From positions 83,009,132-83,073,131 of the forward strand of contig CM057829.1 in the NCBI GenBank assembly GCA_030068075.1: 64,000 nt of DNA, given 5' to 3'. This document shows, one piece after another, positions 35,401 to 45,990 of this stretch. The position numbers and the translations under genes are program-made. The notes under the pieces are model-generated. The model was not told the DNA's origin, made no database searches, and saw nothing but the letters and a program-made list of their open reading frames with translations. The stretch's first letter is position 1. Each line of letters starts with the position of its first letter. Source of the stretch: Paguma larvata. Its lineage: Eukaryota > Chordata > Mammalia > Carnivora > Viverridae.

Positions 35401-36657
35401 AGTGTCAGGGTCAATGGGTTATAATGATATAGGATATATGATAAAGATGACAAAGGTAAAATGCCAGACAGAAAAAAAAATATGTTCTGGTAAGTGATAG
35501 ATCTATCAAATAGCAGTTCAGAAAAATAGTTAAGGGTGTAATGATTCTAAATCATACTGTTTAAGGTATTCTATGGCCCATGCTTTAATATACAAATATT
35601 ATCTCCCTCTTAAATAAATATTTAACAATTATGCATAAAATTATTCCACCATGCAAAATATAAGCTCACAAGTGCATAAATAAATGGACAATGAATGGTC
35701 TTCTACAGATGAATGCACTTAGGTAGTTTTATTCTGAAGACATTTTTCTCTCCCTGAACATAAGTATTATAAAAGATCATTAATTTCAAAGCTGGGATAT
35801 TTTGAAAAAATATCATTTGATTAAGTCATTATTATCTACAGTCCACACTTTGTGTTCACTTCTTAAGAAAAGCAGTTTTCTTTTTTATTTTTTTTCATAA
35901 ATAGAAATCATACTGTGAGTTATGGGTTCCAGTTCAAATAGATGAAAGTATAAAATGGAGTAATGTCATTTTATTTATTTATTTGTTTTATTTTTGGAGC
36001 ACTCTCATTTTAAATGTTACATGATTGTAATTGTTGCTAATATGATAGATTTCAAGTAGGTATTATTTCAGTAAAGTAGTTATAATGGACTTTGGTATTA
36101 TTAGTGGATGATACTACAGATCATAACTTATTTCTTTTTTATATTTATCATTAATAGTATAATTTTCTTTTGGATAAATATTATAGATTCTGTAAACTTA
36201 GTATTTACATAGGAGCAGTTGGTTGCCTATAAGGGAGAAGAAAAATCCTTTTTTCTTACTTCTGTATATCTAGATTTATACATACACACACGCGCACACA
36301 CACACACACTTAGATTTTGTAGAGTATTTTAGCCTACCTAATGGATGATGAAATTTAGAAAATAATACATATAAGATAACAAATGTCAAATATAGGTCAC
36401 TAGGAATTTTTCGGGTTCCTATATTTTCTAGGTAATAACTTACTTCATGAAAGGAAAAGGCTTTAAGTAATGTGAATTCACAACTTCTTGCTATTAAGCA
36501 TAGATTCACACTAAATTCTCCTAGAATTTAGAATGTCTAGTGATAGACTTGACATTCTAGTACTTTCCAAAAAAAAAAGTCTACAAATGTGAATAAAATT
36601 TTTGAGTTAAAGTATTTTAACTATTCAACATTTCAGCACTGAACACCATGACTTAAA
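35096..36657. other. No gene; simple repeats only
   Basis: A (TG)n run lies at 35369-35402 and (AC)n with CGCG interruption at 36281-36309. The rest is AT-rich and unassigned. Confidence 0.55.
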
Positions 36658-36895
36658 AGATTAAAACAATAGAGGTGCCTGGGTAGCTCGGTCTGCTGGG
36701 AATCTGACTCTTGGTCTCAGCTCAGGTCATTATCTCATAGTTCATGGTTTTGAATCCTACATCAAGCCCTGTATTGGGCTCTGCACTGGGGACATGTAGC
36801 CTGCTTGGGATTCTGTCTCTCTTTCTACACCTCCCTGCTGTATCTCTTTCTCAAAAATAAACATAAACAAATCTTTAAAAAAGACTAAAACAATA
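36658..36895 (+). mobile_element. CanSINE with 14-bp TSD
   Basis: The body 36672-36881 is diverged and has an extra 'aagccctgtattgggctctg' segment. AGATTAAAACAATA (36658-36671) recurs at 36882-36895 with one T/C change. Confidence 0.95.
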
Positions 36896-37510
36896 TTTTA
36901 ATAACATCCCATTTTTTAAATCACAAAAACAGGAATAATTTTGGATTGAGTCTTAAATTTAAGAACTGGAAGTTTCTTCAGTGTTTTCAATTTTCTAAAC
37001 GTATCAGCAGATAAGCACTTATAGGCACAATCTCTAAAGTTAACATGAGAGCAAAATTACTAACATTACTATAGAAGAGTAATCTAGTTCTCTTATGTTT
37101 TATTCTTTGAACCAGAAAATGGACAAGTAATTCTAAAATAGATAGAGGAGGACTGAAATATCCCCAACATAGGAATTCAAAATATAAATATGTTCAGAAG
37201 AACTAAATGAAAAAAAAGGCATAGTAGTATATCCATGACTATGAAATACAGCCCTTGACTTTTTACCTAAATAGGTTATAAGATTTTAGCAGTTTTTTCT
37301 GTGTACCAGCTCCTCAAATTCTTTTGAGTTCTTCTTCAGTTATCAGTGTAGTAATAATAAGCCTTATTAAAGGGGCTTGATAAAAAAAGTTTATTATTTA
37401 CCAAAGCATATTCTGTGTAACACTGTTCCTTAAAATATTCTAGAAGAAAAGGAGTTTTGCATTAAAGTAAGACTTTATGAAAGTCTGCACATTATATCTC
37501 ACACTTGGAG
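36896..37510. other. No feature recognised
   Basis: AT-rich unassigned sequence. Confidence 0.5.
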
Positions 37511-37698
37511 ATTTTTTTTTCTTAAGTTTATTTATCTTGAGAGAGAAAAAGAGCATGAGCAAGGAAAGGGCAAAGAGAGAGTAAGAGAGAGAATCTCAAG
37601 CAGGCTCCATGCTGTCAGCACAGCATTGTCTCGGGAACTGTGTGATCATGACCTGAGCCAAAATCAAGAGTTGCATGCTTAACCTACTGAGCCACCTA
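37511..37698 (-). mobile_element. CanSINE with internal deletion (antisense)
   Basis: 'aagtttatttatcttgagag', 'ggctccatgctgtcagcaca' then directly 'gtctcgggaactgtgtgatc'. About 25 bases that normally hold the B-box side ('gggctcgaactc') are missing. It ends 'ctactgagccacctaggct'. Confidence 0.93.
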
Positions 37699-38449
37699 GG
37701 CTCAATAATTTATTCATTTCTCTACTGTTAAAATAAGGATTTTTAATAGTCTGATTTTATTAATATTAGAAATAAAGCTTCATGCATACTTTTGATAGTT
37801 TTTATGGAATAAAATATTAGAATTAGAAATAATAATGGATTACACTGTATAAGTATTGTAAAGGTCCTAATAAATATTGCCAAGTTGCCTTCCAGAAAGT
37901 TATACCAATATGAGTGTATTACTGCATATATTCCCAAAGTTACACACATACGAGCTTTTACAAATCAACATAAAAATCCCAAAAGAACAATAAGCAAAAC
38001 ATTTAAAAGTGAGAAACTCAAATAGCTATAAATGGAAAAATAATGTGCAAACTCTTGAATAATTAAAATAATGAAAATTAATCCAATGATTACATATGTT
38101 TAATCTGTTAGATTAACCAAAATAATTTGAGAATTAAATTAATATTGTAAGCATTCTTATATACTGCTAATAGATATCAAAGTGGCCCAAAATATCAGGA
38201 AAGCATTTTAGCAATATTTATCTAAAATAAATGCCTAAAGTAATTCATTTCCCTAATACATTTTTAGAAAGTTAGAAATGTGGATAGAAATGTTTTATTT
38301 AAGGGTAATCAACACAGCATCATTGATAGCAACTAAAATCTGTTTAAATAGCAAGAGTAGAAGGCAGGAATATCTATGTTGATACTGCTAATATTGCCTA
38401 ATGATCCATGCTCTCCTACTTCTTTTATTAAAGCGACCCTCTAGTGTTA
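37699..38449. other. No feature recognised
   Basis: AT-rich sequence. It opens a 10-kb stretch with no SINE. Confidence 0.5.
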
Positions 38450-38860
38450 ATTAATATGTAGCCACCTAGAAAAAATACTGTAAGTCTAAGCCTTTATCTT
38501 TGCTAGAGTGATGACATGACTATATTCGTGCCAATTGGATGTAAGCAAAATATATTGTACAATATCCATACCCTAAAATGAAGGGTAGTCCTCTACTACT
38601 TCTGTCTCCTTGCTAATAATGTGGACTTGGTAGAATGAGCTGGAACAACCATCTCACCTATGAGATAAGAGCATTGATGGCAGAGAAACAAAGTAAATGA
38701 TCTTGGATCTCTGATGATTTTGGTGCTACAAGAAATTACTAGACCACTTGCCTCTGAGACTTTTATTTGAAAGATAAATAAAGGTATATCTAGTTTAAAC
38801 TATTGTTTTGTCTTCTTTTGTTATAGTAGCTTCAGAATTACTTCTTAAGTACATGATCCC
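38450..38860 (+). mobile_element. Probable ancient interspersed repeat, class uncertain
   Basis: 'gtgatgacatgactatattc', 'gccaattggatgtaagcaaa', 'tgaaagataaataaagg' and 'tttgttatagtagcttcag' recall a widespread mammalian repeat containing 'ccaatgggatgtgagcagaa' and 'aaataaacttct'. I cannot name it reliably. Confidence 0.4.
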
Positions 38861-39064
38861 TACATGTAGGAATGTGATGCAGCAACTAAAAGCCTCCTCG
38901 TAGCATGGAAGAAACCAATAAAATAATGTTGCAGAAAGAAAGCGAAATACATTATGTCAATTTTTTGATTATGCTATTAAAGGAAATTAATTTCCAAAAC
39001 ACTAATGGAAGTCAAGTCTTGGTGGGAAGATTAGTGATGATTTTCAAGATTTGCTTCTATTTCT

Positions 39065-39402
39065 AACCTAATTATGAAAAAAATATCTGACGAATCTCAA
39101 TTGAGGGACATTTTACAAAATACCTGACCAGTACTTTTCAATACTGTCAAGGTCATCAAAAACGAAGCAAGTTGAGAAAGTGCTATAGCCAGGAAGAGCC
39201 TAAAGAGTTATGATGACTAAATATAATATGGTGTCCTGGATAAGATCTTGAAATAGGAAAAAAAATACGTAAAAACTAAGGAAATCTGAAAATACACTGT
39301 AGTTAATAATATTTTAATATTTGTTCATTGATTGTGACAAATATACTACAGGAATGTAAGATGTTAACAATAGAAAAAGCCAGGTGTGGTCGGTGAAGGA
39401 AG
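39065..39402 (+). mobile_element. LINE-1 (L1M type) 3' UTR, part 1
   Basis: 'caattgagggacattttaca', 'aaatacctgaccagtacttt', 'gtcaaggtcatcaaaaacga', 'taatatggtgtcctggataa', 'aactaaggaaatctgaaaat' and 'ggaatgtaagatgttaacaa' are consecutive blocks of the old L1M 3' UTR. The element is cut at 39402 by the LTR insertion and resumes at 39970. Confidence 0.85.
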
Positions 39403-39969
39403 TGTTAAGCAGCACACAGTGCATGGTAACTGATGCCAAGGGAGGATTCCAACTACAAGGAAGATAGCAAAGATCATCACCATTCCAGACACCAGAAATG
39501 GAAGTCCAAACACTTCTGCTCACTGTGTCTTGGTATCTGAGTCATCAAGGAAAGTACAACACAGCCAACCCCTGGATGGTACAATGCTTTTACTCTTGTA
39601 GAGAAGAGACAGAGCAAGATCTGTTCCAGTAGTGGGTGCCAGTCCCTCATAGCCAGCAGGTATCCCTGGCATCCAATGCAAGGCAACCGGTCCACATGCT
39701 CTCCACTAATGTCCCCACGTAAGGACCCTGACCACTTTCTGCCAAATACCAAAAGCCACGAGCAAGACTGAAGGCCATTGACTGATGTATGCCTAAGCAG
39801 AAACAGGAACACTTGTTGATCTTGAAACAGGGAAAGATATTCCCACATAAAGTAGCAAATAGTAGCTCTGTCTCTTGGTAAGGAAAGTTAAAGCCCAAGG
39901 CCTAGGCTTATGTGGCTGAATGAAAGTCCAAAGACCATGCACATAAAGACTACCTTTCCCAACAGGAAG
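39398..39969. mobile_element. Probable solo LTR (562 bp) inside L1 3' UTR
   Basis: The insert 39403-39964 begins TGTT and ends AACA, the inverted TG...CA termini of retroviral LTRs, and is flanked by GGAAG at 39398-39402 and 39965-39969. Removing it and one GGAAG restores a continuous L1 3' UTR. The 5-bp duplication fits ERVL/MaLR-type integrases. No primer-binding site, polypurine tract or internal gene remains, as expected after LTR-LTR recombination. Orientation and family are not determined. The minus-strand open frame 39848-39477 (123 codons) lies wholly within it and encodes nothing recognisable. Confidence 0.75.
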
Positions 39970-40021
39970 ACCTGTACTACCTTCACAACTTTTCTGCAAA
40001 TATAAGTCTACACTAAAATTA

Positions 40022-40022
<1 letters not shown>
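39970..40022 (+). mobile_element. LINE-1 (L1M type) 3' UTR, part 2
   Basis: 'acctgtactaccttcacaac', 'ttttctgcaaatataagtct' is the end of the L1M 3' UTR (consensus: 'ctctgtactatctt', 'tttctgtaaatct'). The A-rich tail is replaced by a TA repeat. Confidence 0.85.
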
Positions 40023-40023
<1 letters not shown>

Positions 40024-40063
<40 letters not shown>

Positions 40064-40195
40064 TATATATATAAAACATAGTACAAATATTATGTACATA
40101 TAATATTTATGTACATATATAAATATACATACATATAAATATATATACAAATATATATACACATATATACATATATAAATATGTATATACAAAGG
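40024..40195. repeat. (TA)n and ATAT/ACAT-rich block
   Basis: About 40 bp of pure TA repeat, followed by TATATAC/AAATAT variants, directly after the L1 3' end. It probably grew from the L1 tail. Confidence 0.93.
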
Positions 40196-42974
40196 ATGTT
40201 TCAGGCACTATTGCAGGCCACAGACTTTGCTAATGATCAGTTGCTCACTTCGTATGGGCACAAGTCAGGCCTGCATTATCTCAAGCTTCTGCCATATTCT
40301 CCTTTGACACATCTCTGACTTCTAAGCCACATGCGTGTTAAGTTTCATGATCAAAGACATCAGCTTCTCCTTCAAGTCACTGACATCCCTGAACTTGGAT
40401 GTTTGGAGGCAGTAATGAATCAGTCTGGGTCTCAGGTTCTTTTCATGGATTCCAGTTTTCCTTTATTCTCCACTACCGTCATGTCCCTCTTACCTTCCAG
40501 GTGCCTATCCTTCTGACCTCGGATCTATCTACCACCAGGGGCTGTGGCAATAGATGAACATAAACTGTTTAAATAGTTTCCAAACAAGATAAAAACCATA
40601 TACCAAATTCCATATATTATATCTGATCTGATGGTTATGATTCTCTGATCAAATCTTGCCTGCTGAAGCTATGTAATCTATTAGCACCACTTATTAAAAA
40701 TCTTACCTATTGAGGACTAACCGCTAATTTCAAGGGCTAAGGGTCACAGAATCAACCAATCAACCAATCGATCAATCACAAGGAGAATGAAGATTAAAGG
40801 ACACCATGTCCTTGAATTTTGATACAGTATTTTGGAACCTTCTCAAATGCTGCCATTTTCCAAAATGAATCAAGATAAACAACCATTTTGTCGAGCTCTC
40901 CATTGAAGAATTAATAGTATTAATGAAATCTACTATCTAATCTCTATATATTCTAGCTCCTTTCTAATTTCAAATTCATTACATCTATAATGAAAATAAA
41001 AGATATTCTTAGTGGTCAAAAGACATAAAATGATTAATCACATATCTACTAATGACATTTTAAAAGTACCTCAGCCCAGAAATGTGACACTACAATCATT
41101 AAAAATCAGATTCAATTTTCGAAGATACTAATCTTAAACTTTACGCTGCTGGCAGAAACATAAAATTATATCCAGTAAGCTCAGATGCTCTGGATAATGG
41201 AAAAGCTCAGTTCAATGGTGCTGCCAGAAAATAATATGCTTTTAGAAATTCTGCAAGTTGAGTAGGGAGATAACTGATCAGAATATGACAAAGTGATGTT
41301 ACAAATTGTTCAGAACAGAAAAATTCCAGATCCAAAGAGATTTTTTTTGAGACACTGATTGAGGTCCAAGAGCAGCATAATGGTACCAAATGGATAAAAA
41401 CAACAATAAAGTCACTTCTCATGCATAATGCATGCGCATTCTCTATTGGAGTTGATATTGCCATCTGGTGTCTAATTATTCCCGCCTCCTACCACACGGT
41501 GGTATGCACCTAATGGAATGGCTGTACATTATAATAACTCAGTACACAGACTCTTTGCTGCTAATTATAAGGTGCTAGTTTTTGTTGTTGTTGTTGTTTT
41601 AAAGATCATGGAAATCCCAAGGAATTTGGTGTTCATGGCTTAAAATAAATATTTTGTAGGGTGTCACTAGGAAATGAGAACTCCAGTTAACTTTTATTTT
41701 TCTAAAAGATCTATTGTTCCTTTATGTTTAGTTCATTTCTTCTAACATCTGTACCACAGAAATTAATTAAAGTCCTGATTCCCTATTCTCATCACAAGAT
41801 CCTTTTTTCAAACTGCATCTTTTTCAAACTATAAATTTTTATTTGTTCATTTATACCTTAAGTTGAAGGAATCAGGGTTAACAGTTATGTGTTCTCTCTG
41901 AAAATAACAAAAAAATGATTCTTATGAAATCAGACAGTTATTCATCGTTCATTCATTCATTCATTCAATAAGCATCTGTTGCATATTTACTAAAAATTAG
42001 AAAGTTTAGGGTCTGAGGGAATAATTTATGACCACTTGAGAAGGACTAAGGCTAATTAATAAAAAAGATATAGAGAAATGATAACAAGAAAGCTTGTAAA
42101 TACCGTAATAGAAGTATTTACAGGTTCTTCATAAGGTAGAGAAGAGAGATTCTCCAAGATACCTTTTAATCCCTGAAGGTACTGCTTATTTTCTTGGTTG
42201 CAAGTTTAGTGATTTACTGCTGCACAAAAAACTTCCCACAAATACAGTATTTAAAATGTCAATTACTTACTGAAGACTTTGTAATTTAGTCAGGGCTTGG
42301 AGGCAACAGCTCATGCTTGTTCCCCATGGTATCTTTAGAAAGCCTTTACTAGAAAAACTAGAAGATCCACTTGAAGGTGGATTAAAAGTTAGTCTTGCTT
42401 TAGCTGGTAGTTTAGGTGGGATGGTCATTTGGAGAGCCCAATTACCTGTCACAGGTGGATGTTTGGACTTTCTCACTGAATGACAGCTAAGTTACAAAAG
42501 AGCAGAAGTAGAAGCCACCAGCCTTTTTATAGAGTTGGCCCAGACCTGGCAGAGTAGTAATCTTCCACAATAGTCTAAGTAAGAAGATGCAGGTCCAGTC
42601 CAGATTCAATGGATTGAAGAATTAAGCTGCACTTCCTAGAGCTCTATTTTTGGCTGCCTTTAATTCAGTAGTTGGTATAAAATTGATCAAGTAAATATAA
42701 TCCTGGAAAGTACTTTAGGGAGTAATGTAAAGGCTTACTTCTTTTAAAATACAGAATACCTGAATATAAAATTCCATTTTAATACTACAGTTCTAAAAAA
42801 GAAACTATATTCCATGGAATCTCAGAAAGATAGGATCTAATTCTAGGTTTCCTGCAATAGTTGTGCTAATCAATAGAAATTTTTATCTGTAACAAAACAT
42901 GTTAGATAAGTTTGATTTCATATCACATTCTATGTACATAGCATTTAGAAAATACTTGTTATGTATCTTAAGGT
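40196..42974. other. 2.8 kb without a firm feature
   Basis: 40210-40690 has slightly GC-richer text ending 'ggttatgattctctgatcaa' that may be an eroded LTR. 40752-40780 has a (CAAT) run. 41945-41995 ('ttcattcattcattcattca', 'taagcatctgttgcatattt') is a likely antisense L2 3' end. No gene is visible. Confidence 0.4.
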
Positions 42975-43160
42975 GACAAATGCTTTCTATAATATTTCAT
43001 TCAATCACCAGAACAAAAGCTTCAGGCAAAGTTATTATTCCCCTAAGGAAAGTGAGGCTAAGGGAAATGAAAGCTTTATATGAGCTTGTACAGCTAATAT
43101 GTGGAAGATCTTGGATTCAAGCCCAGGATGCATTTCTCCAAAGTCTTAATGCTATGTCAT
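42975..43160 (-). mobile_element. MIR SINE (antisense)
   Basis: 'gaaagtgaggctaagggaaa', 'tgtacagctaatatgtggaa' and 'ggattcaagcccaggatgca' are the reverse MIR core. Confidence 0.75.
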
Positions 43161-44060
43161 ACTGCTTAAGCACAGACAAATTGAATATGAAGTTTTACAA
43201 AATGTATTTTTATCTATTTTCCCTTCTGATACATTCAGTGTCCACTTATGAATAAAATTTATAATTATTATAATAATAATATATAAGGAGGTTTGAGAGT
43301 TTGGTAACATGGTTTCTATTGACTCAAATCTGACCACTAAAGTATTCAACCAAATTTCACTCTATGCAAAAATTATAACTTATAAAACTGTTTGCAATGA
43401 AAGTGTGTATGTGTGTGTGTCACATGAAATAGGTATGTGTGTGTGTCACAAATTAACATTTAGAATAAAATAGATAACTTGGAGATAAACTTATATATGT
43501 TTAAAGATTAGATTTTAGGTACCAGGTTCTATTATGAATCATCTAGTTGCTTAAGTTTTTACCTTTCCTAATTCCTTCTTTTTCTATTTCATAAACTCCA
43601 TGTTGGATAGTAATAGGTCTCTCATTTTATACACAAGGTTGACAGCCTAGTAGGTATTGAATGAGAGGAATAAGTTGTAAAAGTCCTATGAAAAATTTAT
43701 AAAAACAATTAATTGGGTGAAAAGTCAATCAGAAGACCCAAATCCATAATACTAGGTCAACTGTAATCATATTGGAAAATTTCCCTGGGAGTCTTTTGCT
43801 CTACATTTTTCTGTTATGTTAAGAGAAAATTACATGAAAGTAGATTATAGTTATACTTTGAGACAATTATTTCAAGACCATTTGAGAGCAAAGAAGAAGT
43901 ACTGAAGAGCTTTTTGAAAAATTACAGTTGTATTTTTTTAGAAGGTTTCTCCATTAACGTTAATTATGTTCTCCCTAGTGTCATGAGCTTAGGTGCCTTC
44001 TGAAGAGGAAAATTTATTCACCAGCAGGTGAATGTTTTAACTTTTTAATTTATTACCATT
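43161..44060. other. No gene; duplicated (GT)n segment
   Basis: 'tatgtgtgtgtgtcaca' occurs twice, at about 43409 and 43434, a small tandem duplication. Otherwise AT-rich unassigned DNA. Confidence 0.5.
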
Positions 44061-44197
44061 TGACCTGAAACATTTTTTTCTTAATTTATTTATTTATTTT
44101 TTTAATAATTTATTGTCAAATTGGTTTCCATACAACACCCAGTGCTCATCCCAACAAGTGCCCTCCTCTGTGCCTATCACCCTGACCTGAAACATTT
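44061..44197 (-). mobile_element. Feline LINE-1 3' end, 5'-truncated, with TSD
   Basis: The reverse L1 terminus (44076-44182) reads 'aatttattgtcaaattggtt', 'cacccagtgctcatcccaac', 'aagtgccctcctctgtgcct'. TGACCTGAAACATTT is exact at 44061-44075 and 44183-44197. Only about 107 bp of L1 was copied. Confidence 0.93.
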
Positions 44198-44227
44198 AGA
44201 GTTGCTTCTTTTTCCTAAAGAAAAAAA

Positions 44228-44460
44228 AAACCACTTAGCTTTATTGAGATATAATTTATGTACCAAAAAGTATGCCCAACTAAAGTTATAATTCATTGTG
44301 GGTTTTTTGTTTGTCTACTGAGCTTTGTGATCAGCACCATAATTAGAATATTTTAATCACTCCATAAAAGAAACGGTTTACTGAATAGCAATTGCTTCCT
44401 ATAACTTAACCCTCTCACCCTCTATGTTGCCCTAGGTAACATAATCTATTTTGATTTGTC
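44228..44460 (-). mobile_element. Old LINE-1 (L1M/L1ME type) 3' end (antisense)
   Basis: 'tttattgagatataatttat', 'gtgatcagcaccataattag' and 'tcactccataaaagaaacgg' correspond to the antisense 3' end of old mammalian L1s ('ttattgagatataattcaca'). Confidence 0.65.
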
Positions 44461-45304
44461 TTTCAGTTCAAATAGAGAAGTGGGGAAAGGAAAGTATTGT
44501 CAGACTGTGGATAATATAATGTGTAATTCGTAGATCCAGACTGCCCACATATCAACCCCATGTTAATAACATGTGAAAGACCAGGCAGTACAGCTTTAAG
44601 TGCTTCCCATGAAGCAATCAAATGGTTTTAATGGGATACAGAGGTATAGCAGTAGAGACTGGCTCAGTTTCATCTCAAGAATCTTGAATTAAAGTCACCT
44701 TCAAAGACCTCATTAGGTATAACTGGAGAGAAGAGCGCATACTTCAAATGTACGGGCTCTCTGCACACTTGTTCTGTGCCTCTATTCTGTTTTCATGTCC
44801 CCCATTCCTAAAATATGTTTATGTACCTACGCTAATTTCCAGTTTGTTTTTTACAGCTCTTCCCACATTTTCCCTGACAGTTACCCGCTTTAATTTCACT
44901 CACTCGGCATTTCTGTGAGTCTCCACTTCCTAATCCTGCCCCGCCAAAAATACACATATTTTTAAAGATTTTCTTTTTTCTTTTTCTTATTTTTTTTCTG
45001 CTTTTTTATTTCTTGTTTGTTTGTTTTCACAGTCAATCTCTGTTCAGACTTCTGATTTACTTCACCAAGATGCTTTTTAATTTTTTACCCTAAACAATTT
45101 CTTTGCCTTATTTTTCTCTTTTTCTCACCGTTCCCAGAAGTAACATTGTATTCCCTTAACTTAACCCTCCAGTGGGTCCCTGCTTTTTCAGTAAAGTCTA
45201 TTAAACACATCTTGCATAACCTAGTGTAAATTATATACCTAACAAATGTATCAGCATCATATTTGTGCCTCTGGTTTCTGTTGTTGAAATAAATAAGTAT
45301 ATTC
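44461..45304. other. No firm feature; possible LINE-2 at 45065-45240
   Basis: 'cttaaccctccagtgggtcc' and 'cttgcataacctagtg' around 45160-45220 resemble sense L2, weakly. The remainder is unassigned. Confidence 0.35.
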
Positions 45305-45725
45305 ATTTTTTAAAAATATAACTTATTGTCAAATTGGCTTACATGCAAGACCCAGTGCTCATCCCAACAAGTGCCCTCCACAATGCCCATCACCCACTTT
45401 TCCCTCTCCCCCACCCCCCATCAACCCTCAGTTTGTTCTCTGTAATTAAGAGTCTCTTATGGTTTGCCTCCCTCCCTCTCTGTGACTTCCCCCCTTTCCC
45501 GTCCCCCATGGTCTTCTGTTAAGTCTCTCAAGATCCACATATGAGTGAAAACATATGATATCTGTCCGCTGACTGACTTATTTCACTTAGCATAGTACCC
45601 TCCAGTTCCAGCCACATCGCTGCAAATGGCAGGGTTTCATTCTTTCTCGTTACCAAGTAGTATTCCTTTGTATATATACACCACGTCTTCCCTATCCATT
45701 CATCAGTTGATGGACATTTACATGT
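45305..45725 (-). mobile_element. Feline LINE-1 3' UTR and end, about 420 bp (antisense)
   Basis: Long, little-diverged reverse L1: 'acccagtgctcatcccaaca', 'cctcagtttgttctctgtaa', 'agagtctcttatggtttgcc', 'catggtcttctgttaagtct', 'atgagtgaaaacatatgata', 'tgacttatttcacttagcat', 'ttcatcagttgatggacatt'. It is 5'-truncated at about 45725. The 62-codon frame at 45334-45522 is antisense L1. Confidence 0.95.
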
Positions 45726-45764
45726 GTCTTTTTTCTAGCATTCTTAATATAACTGTGAAACATA

Positions 45765-45990
45765 ATATAATAGAATGATTAAAGACATGGATTTGCGATC
45801 ATATGATGGATGTAATCTTGCTCTAAATCCCAAGTCATTTGAATAATCTAAGCTATAATCTCCTCATCTGTAAAACAGGATTGATAATAATGCTCTCATA
45901 GAACTGTAAGAGAAAGTAATAATGTATTCCAACAGCAAAATGCTGAAAGTGACTAGTAATATTACCCATTATATTATTTTCATTACTACT
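45765..45990 (+). mobile_element. MIR SINE
   Basis: 'attaaagacatggatttgcg', 'ctataatctcctcatctgta', 'aaacaggattgataataatg' match MIR in sense. Confidence 0.75.

Noticed and set aside
39477..39848. 123-codon minus-strand frame
   Set aside because: It lies inside the probable solo LTR and resembles no protein family that I know; LTRs this long often contain chance frames.
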